A stretch of 64,000 nucleotides of DNA. Source: Photobacterium alginatilyticum (GTDB taxonomy: Bacteria > Pseudomonadota > Gammaproteobacteria > Enterobacterales > Vibrionaceae). Made by a program: the position numbers and the translations under genes. The DNA lies in NCBI RefSeq assembly GCF_009910675.1, contig NZ_RSEJ01000005.1, positions 1 through 64,000 on the forward strand, written 5' to 3'. The notes under the pieces were generated by a model. The model had not been told where the DNA came from, did no database searches, and saw nothing but the letters and a program-made list of their open reading frames with translations. Every line of letters starts with the position of its first letter. The first letter of the stretch is position 1. This document shows positions 16,801 through 24,000 of this stretch, one piece after another.

Positions 16801-17387
16801 TGAAGCAGCACCAGGTGACCGTGCTGGATCTTCTGGTTGCGGCACTGGCCCACACTGTTGCCGGTTGGACCAAAGGGGAGTGGGTAGAAATCCATAACGT
16901 GATCACCGGGCGTGATGTGATCCATGACCGTAGCCATGACTTTACCCAGACGCTGGGGCTGTTTGCGGTGGGCTGTGACTTTGTGTTGCAGCATCGACCG
17001 AGTGAGTCACCGCTGGCTTACCTGCAGGATATTCAGTCGCAGTTATTGTCGCTGCCGGCCAAGGGATGTGGGAACTTTATTACCCAGAATATCGAGACTC
17101 GCGAGCCGGGCAGTCGGTATGACTACCTGCGCAAGCAGGTATCGATCAACTATCTGGGGGATATGTTCGAAGTGGATGAGGACAGCCCGGTACGTGTTGT
17201 CGATGGTATTTCTATTGAGGTGGATGATGATCATCTGGTGCATGCGGATATTCTCGATGTGCGCGGCAGCATCCAAAACGGTCAGTTGACGATGATCTGG
17301 GGGTACAACCGAAAAATTCACCATATCGATACGATCAGGAAGCTTTCCGAGCAATTTGGCGCCTTCCTGCATCATCTGGTTGAGTGA
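13854..17387 (+). CDS. PKS-NRPS bridging protein, KS-carrier-condensation
   Basis: A 1177-residue bridging protein. The helical N terminus resembles that of the preceding PKS. The KS (about 38-455) has Cys208 (DTGCSSG), His335 (EAHGTGT) and His375 (NIGH), so it should elongate. After the AT-less linker (DWSSLYDGYTF, LPGYPRNTDRCW) comes a carrier domain with GGNSL and Ser687, then a condensation domain (about 745-1175) with HHVLMDA, His879 being the expected catalytic His. There is no DH or KR, so this extension would stay as a beta-keto unit. The C domain should pass the chain to the residue on PCP1 of the NRPS, whose first A domain lacks its own C. The start at 13854 follows ACGGAGAG; an in-frame ATG at 13794 lies inside the upstream gene. 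An 11-bp inverted repeat follows. Confidence 0.9.
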   Translation: MSDNKALARYLLEQVQAGKFDKGHALALIKALGATRARTDVAIVGISCRFSAAETPLAFWQKLVQEKTGGGKYSPNRHADMRYLFGDPAVPKDAEICINNLLSDIDKFDAGEFSLLAKEAQLMDPGQRELMLAAWQAIDDAGYSPQQWMNTHTGVFVGVDSNGKFNLDRYIREQSLYSSMGSMTGWFPGRIAAALNVDGPCLAMDTGCSSGLVALDAAVNAIRDNTCEQAIVASVNLLNLYKSDVADGMEGMNATSERSAAFDDNANGMLWGEGACSVIVKPLQKAIEAGDNIYGVIRGTAVNHDGQAVRQSKVMQKAWQDGRINPEELDYIEAHGTGTHLGDSIELSSIISAFKPYTKKKQFCGMGSLMANIGHTAGVSGLARVIKVLLAMKHNKLPASPNFHVPNHHLQLEQSPVYIQDCLTDWPQPDKPKLVGVSAFSMTKTNCHMVIEEYQAPETELPDVPLLLTVTADDIDKLKRQLSAMHTRLCQDEQLDLGALCYTANTGRQLRSHVITLAFASRTECLQRLEAARKDLGDNWESSAQEGAVYHVLAPVPTSRQGLAMPPAGAGREIHLLEQVEALYRAGKQVDWSSLYDGYTFRRISLPGYPRNTDRCWAPKSALRPFRPDCEQEDEYEEHPAHQVQLTGRGDEGYSETEQAIGAIWGELFGLDTIAIDQSFVDYGGNSLSAAVLVQSLSHNLHKTVKPELLYQYQTIEALAAVLEEKPESDIQALAPIQEMITGEQPISSTQAFMLGISDTLKNPGHLTVGVVLSVQYSLVPERVRDAVQYLDGYYDMLRARFAKTDGQWHQAIAPEGEAVNFQHIDISEVPEQEHKRFIEETVNSKLCALDLASGPLYTVTVFTQGEGKPDYLAAYFHHVLMDAFSLNLYMGSLLTLYNQVTHGGPLTLGSKPLSYFQFIQESQRYAREISDEQTRFMTETPLQDLPLLPQDYADGINYRYSKEEHKQVFDKETTDKLCRVLVKQHQVTVLDLLVAALAHTVAGWTKGEWVEIHNVITGRDVIHDRSHDFTQTLGLFAVGCDFVLQHRPSESPLAYLQDIQSQLLSLPAKGCGNFITQNIETREPGSRYDYLRKQVSINYLGDMFEVDEDSPVRVVDGISIEVDDDHLVHADILDVRGSIQNGQLTMIWGYNRKIHHIDTIRKLSEQFGAFLHHLVE

Positions 17388-17400
17388 GTCGGTGAGCGCT

Positions 17401-17451
17401 GCTAGCCGTTAATGCTGGCCCTCTGCCCTGGCAGAGGGCCTTGCTGGCTAG
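17401..17451 (+). promoter_or_regulatory. Nested hairpin between the PKS genes and the ABC exporter
   Basis: A perfect 11-bp inverted repeat (17417-17427 with 17430-17440) lies in the 98-base gap. CTAGCC/GGCTAG (17402-17407, 17446-17451) can pair around it. There is no T run, so it is more likely an RNA processing, stability or partial-termination element than a full terminator. The role is inferred. Confidence 0.5.
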
Positions 17452-17485
17452 GAGCCAATATTATTATTTGTGGGGTAAAGAGAAG

Positions 17486-19264
17486 ATGGATATTTCCCGC
17501 TCGGATCTGAAATTGTTGATCCGGTTGTTAAAGGATGCCTTTGTTTTCCGGGGGCTGTTGCTGGGGGTTATTGTTGCGGCCTTTGGTACCGTCGCAGCCG
17601 GTGTTGCTGAGACCTATTTGCTAAAAACGATTATTGATGAGTCTGCGGATCAGCAACTGGGTAGCCAGGTTGGCAATATCATGCTGTTACTGGCGGTATT
17701 GGCAGTCGGTGCGACCGCGACCTATTACCGCTTCAAGCTGGCGGGTTATTTCAGCGGCAGCTTTGTTCACCGACTGAACCAGCGCTTGTTCCGGAAGGTG
17801 ACCCGAATGTCAATTTCGGCCCTTGAGAACTACGATGCGGGAGATGTTGTTGCCCGGTTTAGCAGTGATATTCGTAAAATTAATACCTTTGCCGAAGTCA
17901 GCCTGCCGTTATTGATCCTCCACCCGATCATGTTTGTCATGGGCGCGGCCTACCTGGCGGTGCTGGATGCACAACTGCTGATGCTGAGCATTATTCCGAT
18001 CCCTGTCGGTTTTTTCCTGATCATGCTAATGACGCGGTCGATGTCCCAGCTGTCGATGAACACCCAAACCTATTTCGGTCGGGGGTTTGGTGTCCTGGCC
18101 GAGATGCTGGCAGGCTTTGCCACCATGAAGGTATTTCACTTGCGTGGCTACCTCTATCAAGATTTTAAAAAGCAGATGGACACCGGGCTGTCCAGCCAAC
18201 TCAAGCTGGTAGACCGGTACGCCTGGATGGGTCCGGTACAGGTGATGATCCGGCTAGTTCCCAGTATTGTCTGCCTGATTGTCGGCGGTGGCCGTGCCCT
18301 TGCCGGCGATTTTAGTCTCGGGGAACTTATTGCTTTCTTCTATCTGCTCAATTTTGTCATTGACCCGGTTGCCCAGATGCCGACCCATATTGCAGGCTGC
18401 AAAGATGCACTGGGCGCAAGCAAGCGTATTTTTCACTTGCTGGACGAGGCCGATGAAAAGCTGGATCACCTGACGCTTTCTCATCTCGAACGACCACAGC
18501 TACAACTGGACAAGGTCGGACTGGTTTACCAACCCGAAAATAACCAGGCGGTACAGGCCCTGCAAGATATCAATCTGATTATTGAGCCCGGCGAGAAAGT
18601 GGCGATTGTCGGTGAAAGCGGCAGCGGAAAGAGCAGTTTGCTGAAGGTTCTGGCCGGATTCTACCTGCATACCGGCGAGATAAGCCTGGCGGCGGATCGG
18701 ATGTTCGATGAGAGGGAGCCGGAGGATGACGGCTATCGCCGGCAGTTGTCGGTGGTCAATCAGGAAACTTTTCTTTTCCCTATTTCGATAATGGAAAACA
18801 TTCGCCTGGCCAAACCGGATGCGACCGAGAGCGAAGTGATAGCGGCTGCTCAAAAAGCCTATGCCGATAGTTTTATTCGCGAACAGGCACAAGGGTACGA
18901 GACTATTTTGGGCGAAAACGGTGTGTCGCTCTCCTACGGGCAGAAGCAGCGCATCTCTCTGGCCCGGGCGTTCCTGAAGCCGGCACCGGTACTGATGATG
19001 GATGAACCGACGGCCTCGCTGGATCAAACCAGTGAAAGCCTGGTTGAACAGGCCATCCTGCGGGAGGCCGACGAGCGAACTGTCATCGTGATCACCCATA
19101 AGCTGGCCATTACGTCGATGATGGACCGGGTGGTGGTGCTGGATCAGGGCCGCGTGATTGAAAACGGAACTTATAGCGAGCTAATGAACAGGAAAGGACA
19201 TTTCTACCGTCTTCATCAGGCTTATTACGACCATGCAGCCAATGAGGAGCTGAGTCATGCTTAA
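17486..19264 (+). CDS. ABC exporter half-transporter (TMD-NBD), first of pair
   Basis: A 592-residue exporter half with an N-terminal six-helix membrane domain (about 20-310) and a C-terminal nucleotide-binding domain. Walker A is GESGSGKSS (from Gly376), Walker B is VLMMDEPTAS with the catalytic Glu present, and the H-loop is VITHKLA. The signature reads LSYGQ instead of LSGGQ, a change that often marks the weaker ATP site in heterodimeric exporters. The last bases overlap the next ABC gene by 8, so translational coupling and a heterodimer are likely. The probable cargo is the PKS-NRPS product, for export and self-protection. The start is the ATG after GTAAAGAGAAG; a TTG at 17441 is in frame but lies at the edge of a hairpin. 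Confidence 0.9.
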   Translation: MDISRSDLKLLIRLLKDAFVFRGLLLGVIVAAFGTVAAGVAETYLLKTIIDESADQQLGSQVGNIMLLLAVLAVGATATYYRFKLAGYFSGSFVHRLNQRLFRKVTRMSISALENYDAGDVVARFSSDIRKINTFAEVSLPLLILHPIMFVMGAAYLAVLDAQLLMLSIIPIPVGFFLIMLMTRSMSQLSMNTQTYFGRGFGVLAEMLAGFATMKVFHLRGYLYQDFKKQMDTGLSSQLKLVDRYAWMGPVQVMIRLVPSIVCLIVGGGRALAGDFSLGELIAFFYLLNFVIDPVAQMPTHIAGCKDALGASKRIFHLLDEADEKLDHLTLSHLERPQLQLDKVGLVYQPENNQAVQALQDINLIIEPGEKVAIVGESGSGKSSLLKVLAGFYLHTGEISLAADRMFDEREPEDDGYRRQLSVVNQETFLFPISIMENIRLAKPDATESEVIAAAQKAYADSFIREQAQGYETILGENGVSLSYGQKQRISLARAFLKPAPVLMMDEPTASLDQTSESLVEQAILREADERTVIVITHKLAITSMMDRVVVLDQGRVIENGTYSELMNRKGHFYRLHQAYYDHAANEELSHA

Positions 19265-21011
19265 AAGAGCGGAATGGGACGAGTTATTGCAGCTGTTTAC
19301 GCTGATGAAAAAGCGGCGGTTGGGATATATGGCCGGCGTATTGGGCCATGCGCTCAGCGAGACGATTATTATGATTTCGCTGGCCTTTATCATGCGAGAC
19401 ATGATTAATGCCATCGTCGAGCAGGATATGGTGCAGCTTCAGCGCTCCAGTATTGCCGTGATCGGAATGGGGATATTTACCGGCCTGACCTTCATTATTT
19501 TCGGTAAGTTATTTTTCCATAGTTTGTTCAAGACACTGGCTGATTTACGCCTGCAGCTGTTTGATCACCTGTCGGCCGGCCGGGTCGGAGATATCGAGCA
19601 ATACCATCCCGGTGAGCTGATATCTCGGGTCAACAGTGATGTTGACGCCGTATCCGAGGTGTTTGGTTATCAGTTCAGGCAATTGGTCTTTACCGTACTG
19701 ACGGGGATCTGCGCCATGATCGCCATGATGGTCATAGACTGGAAGGTTGGGGTGGTATTGGTGATCGTTGCCGTACTGACGGCTGTCGTCAATCACTACT
19801 ATGCCGGAAAGATGCGGGTGGTCAGTGATCGTATTCAGGCCACGCTCGGACGAATGTCGGCGACGGCCATGGATGCGGTCTACGGCTCTAAAGAGGTCCG
19901 GATCTACCATATGCAGTCGGCCCAGCAGGACAACTATGAGAAAAGTAACGGGAAATGGCTGGATAACACCAAAGAGAACAGCGGAATAAGAGCGAAGCTG
20001 GAACTGGCTAACTTCAGCCTCAAGATCCTTAATTTCTCCGGCATGTTGGTACTCGGCGCAATTCTGATGGCGATGGGTGTGACGCCGCTGGGCGAAATCA
20101 TCGCCATGATCCAGTTGCTGACGGCGCTCAATATGATGTTCCGCGAGCTCGGCGGGCTGGTGGCCTACCTGCAAAAATCTCTCGCCGGAGCCAAGCGCAT
20201 TTTCGAGCTGTTCGCACTGCCTGGCGAGTTAACCGACAAGCAGCAGGCGGAAGAGCCGGATTTGAGTCAGCCTGTGATCGAGGTGAAGGGCCTGTCGTTT
20301 GCGTATCCCGCGGGCGAGGCGGTGATCCGCGACGTTTCCTTTGCGGTACAGCAGGGGCAAACGGTCGCCATTGTTGGCCCGAGCGGGTCGGGTAAATCTA
20401 CCCTGATGAAACTGCTGATGGGGCTGTATGCACCGTCTGAAGGAAGTATTGCTGCCTATGGCCGCGAGTCCAGGCAGCTAGATGTCGATACCTGGCGTCA
20501 ACACTTCTCGTTTATTCCCCAGGATTCGTTTCTGTTTTCCAATACCGTCAAGGCTAACCTGTCATACGGTCGGTCGGACTGTGTCATGGCGGATATCAAG
20601 CTGGCTGCCGAACGCTCGGGATGTTCGGGCTTTATTGCTCAACTGCCGAACGGGTATGAGAGCCAGATAACGGAAGGCGGCGGTAATGTGTCCGGGGGGC
20701 AAAAGCAGCGTCTGGCAATAGCGCGGGCACTGGTCAAAGACGCCGAGGTCTTGATTATGGACGAGCCGACGGCTTCGTTGGATGCCCGGACAGAGGCAGA
20801 GATCCAGGCTGAACTGGATGAGTTGCTACAGCAAAAAACCGCCATCGTGATTGCGCACCGGCTCAAGACAATCCGTAACGTGGATCAAATCTTTGTCTTG
20901 GTAGACGGACAGCTGGTGGAGCACGGCGATCACGATACCTTGATGCGCAGGCAAGGTGCTTATTTTGACTTGGTGATGCAATCTGATCAGGAAGAGGTGG
21001 TAGTAGCATGA
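19257..21011 (+). CDS. ABC exporter half-transporter (TMD-NBD), second of pair
   Basis: A 584-residue partner of the preceding protein: a membrane domain (about 15-310), then an NBD with Walker A GPSGSGKST, canonical signature VSGGQKQR, Walker B VLIMDEPTAS and H-loop VIAHRL. It overlaps the upstream ABC gene by 8 bases and the NRPS gene by 4 (ATGA at 21008), so all three are likely translated together. With canonical and non-canonical signatures split between the two halves, a heterodimer with one strong ATP site is the simplest reading. It presumably exports the cluster product. Confidence 0.9.
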   Translation: MLKRAEWDELLQLFTLMKKRRLGYMAGVLGHALSETIIMISLAFIMRDMINAIVEQDMVQLQRSSIAVIGMGIFTGLTFIIFGKLFFHSLFKTLADLRLQLFDHLSAGRVGDIEQYHPGELISRVNSDVDAVSEVFGYQFRQLVFTVLTGICAMIAMMVIDWKVGVVLVIVAVLTAVVNHYYAGKMRVVSDRIQATLGRMSATAMDAVYGSKEVRIYHMQSAQQDNYEKSNGKWLDNTKENSGIRAKLELANFSLKILNFSGMLVLGAILMAMGVTPLGEIIAMIQLLTALNMMFRELGGLVAYLQKSLAGAKRIFELFALPGELTDKQQAEEPDLSQPVIEVKGLSFAYPAGEAVIRDVSFAVQQGQTVAIVGPSGSGKSTLMKLLMGLYAPSEGSIAAYGRESRQLDVDTWRQHFSFIPQDSFLFSNTVKANLSYGRSDCVMADIKLAAERSGCSGFIAQLPNGYESQITEGGGNVSGGQKQRLAIARALVKDAEVLIMDEPTASLDARTEAEIQAELDELLQQKTAIVIAHRLKTIRNVDQIFVLVDGQLVEHGDHDTLMRRQGAYFDLVMQSDQEEVVVA

Positions 21012-24000
21012 GGCAATACGATTTAGTCGAAATGTTTACCCGGGAATGTGCCACGAGGGAGGAGGCTGCGGCGATCGAGTGGGGCGAGGACTCCTTAAGC
21101 TATGGTGCCCTGAGGCAGCAAACGGCCTCTATTGCGCAGTTTCTGCACCGGCAGGGACAGGGTAATATTGCCCTGTATCTAGACTCCTGCCCGACTCTGG
21201 TCAGTACGCTGCTTGCCTGTCTGCATACCGGGCATGTCTTCGCTCCTGTTAATGTCAGTTTGCCGGAGCAACTGGCCGCAACCATGATGCAGCGTATCGC
21301 CCCTGCCTGCATCGTGACCTCGGCGCGTCATGCTGCCAAACTGGAGAAGATCGTGGTGTTGTTGCCCGAGCCTCCCAACATTGTGGTGTGGGACGAGATC
21401 ACTCCCTCTCTGGAGCCGGTCCCGCTTTTAGCGCTGGCCCCCCCCCGTTTTCAGGATCGGTGCTACATCTACTTTACCTCGGGCTCGACGGGGGAGCCGA
21501 AGGCTATCCTCGGCAGTTACCGGGGGCTCAGCCATTTTGTCCAGTGGCAGCAGCACGAATTCGGTATCTCTGCCCGCCACCGTGTCGGACAGGTGACGAT
21601 ACCGGCGTTTGATCCTTACTTACGTGAGGTATTGCTGCCGTTAGTGTCCGGGGCTGTGTTGGTGATGCCCGAGGTGCGTGATCTGGTGCTGAGCGACGAG
21701 TTATTTGCGTGGCTCAACCGGAAGGAAATCAGTGCGCTTCATATGGTACCGACCTTGTTCAGGCAGCGTCTGCTTCAGGGTGATGCTGCACAGGATGGCG
21801 CTCCGCATCCACTGAGCCTGGAATACTTATTCCTGGCCGGGGAGCAGCTTCGGGGGCAGGATCTCGAGCAGTTCTATGCCCGCTACGGCGAGGCGCAGTG
21901 CCAGTTGGTGAACCTTTACGGCCCGACCGAAACCACGCTGGCAAAAGTGTTCCGCCGGGTGACGCCGGACGACAAGGCACTCGATGTGATCCCTATTGGC
22001 CGCCCGCTTGACGAACAGGTGAAGGTGCACATTCTGGATGCGCAGGGTGAGCCTTGCGCCGCTGGTGACCCTGGGGAAATCGTGATTGAAACGGCGATGC
22101 GCTCTTACGGTTATCTGGGCCAGGAAGAGGAAAACCGACGCTGTTTCCGCCAGTCGCCGCCCTATTATTTTACCGGAGATATTGGTGTCAGCCAGCCAGA
22201 CGGTCAGCTGGTATGCCTCGGACGTAAAGATAACCAGATTAAAGTTCGCGGGGTGCGGGCGGATCTGTTAGGGATCGAGCGAGTCGTTCAGCAGGCGCCG
22301 ACTGTCGGGCAATGTGTTGTCCAGGTTATGGACAGCGGACTGCCCTCGGCAAGGCTGAAGGCATTTATCGTCTCGGACAAGGCTGACGGGGCGAAAATTT
22401 TTGATTTTGTCGGCCAGCGTTTGCATCAGGCTCTGGTACCGGCCGAGTGGGAATTGGTCGATGCGCTGCCAATGCTGCCCAATGGCAAGATCAACCGCAA
22501 GGCGCTGTCGAACTTATCCGGTGTCGAGTTGAGGTTCGATGCCTATCGTGGTCCGCAGACACCGCAGGAAGAGAAAATACTGGCGGTTTGGCGTCAGGTA
22601 TTGCAGCAAGAGCGGATCGGGATGGACGACCATTTCTTCCGCCGTGGCGGCCACTCTTTGTTGCTGATGTCGCTCAAGGCTGAAATGGAAAAAGCGTTCG
22701 CTGTGGCGGTCGAAATGGCGGCATTATTCGAGCATCTTACGCCGGCCACACAGCTGGAATATGCGCAGACCAGTGCAGCGCAGCAGCCGGCCTGTCAATT
22801 ACAGCCGGTGCCGCTGGAGCAAGTCGGTCCGGTATCTGTCCTGCAGCGTAATATTATCCTGGCCCACCAGTTCCATCGACAAAATACCAGCTATAACCTG
22901 ACCCGGGTGGTAGAAATTGACAGCTCTCTTGATATCTCGATCCTGCAACAGGCCGTTGATAGTTGTGTCGGGCAACTGGCGGTACTGCGCTCGGTCTTTG
23001 ATATCGACAACGGAGACGTGGTAACCAGGGTTATGCCCGAGGTATCCATACCGGTCGAACCGGTTTCCTTGGCGGATAGGCAGCAGCTCACTATGGCACA
23101 GGATGCCTTTGTGCGTCCTTTTGCCCTCGAGCAAGCTCCCTTGATGAGAGTCGGGCTGTGGTCGGTAGCGGAGGGCAGCACTTTCCTGGCACTGGATATT
23201 CACCACAGTATTGCCGACGGAATGAGCGCTACTCAGTTGCTGACAATGCTGCTGGATAGCTATCAGAGCCTAAGCCTGGGAGCATCGTTGCCGGCTCCTC
23301 TGCCGTGGCAGTACCATGATTATATCGGCTATAACCTGCAGCAGTTGACCCGGCTCGAGGCGGACAACCTGAACTACTGGCAGCAGGTGCTGGCCAACTT
23401 GCCGGAACCTTTGCAACTCTCGCCCGGCCAGGATCGTCCGTTGCAGTTTGACGGTGCAGGAGACACGCTGTATCTGGACATCGAGTCGGCACTATTGAGT
23501 GAGTTGCAACAGGTGGCCAGCCGTCAAGGCTGTACCTTGTTCGTCTTGTTGTATGCGGCCTATGCCCTGACGCTGCACAAGCTGAGCGGGCAGGATGATA
23601 TTGTTATTGGGGTGCCTGTGGCCGGGCGGGACTTGCCTGAGGTTGCGGATGTTCCCGGGGTGTTCATGCGCGTGCTGCCCGTCCGGGCTCCGTATCAGAG
23701 TGAAATGAGCTTCGGAGACTATCTGGCAGTGATCCAGCAGCAGTTTGCCGGCGCGGTGGCCCATCAGGACTTTGCCTTCGAGCATCTTGTCGAGGCGGTC
23801 AAAGCGCCCCGTAGCGCCAGTCGGCAACCGCTGTTTGATACCATGTTTGCCCTGCATGATGCGATGTCGTGGCAGTCTGAGTCGCTGGGCGTTTCAGCCC
23901 GGGAGATACATATTGCTCAGCGTCAGGTGAAGGCCGATATTGTTGTCGATGCCTACCGTAACGGGGGCTCGCTGACCCTGGCTTTCTCCCATGCCGTCAA

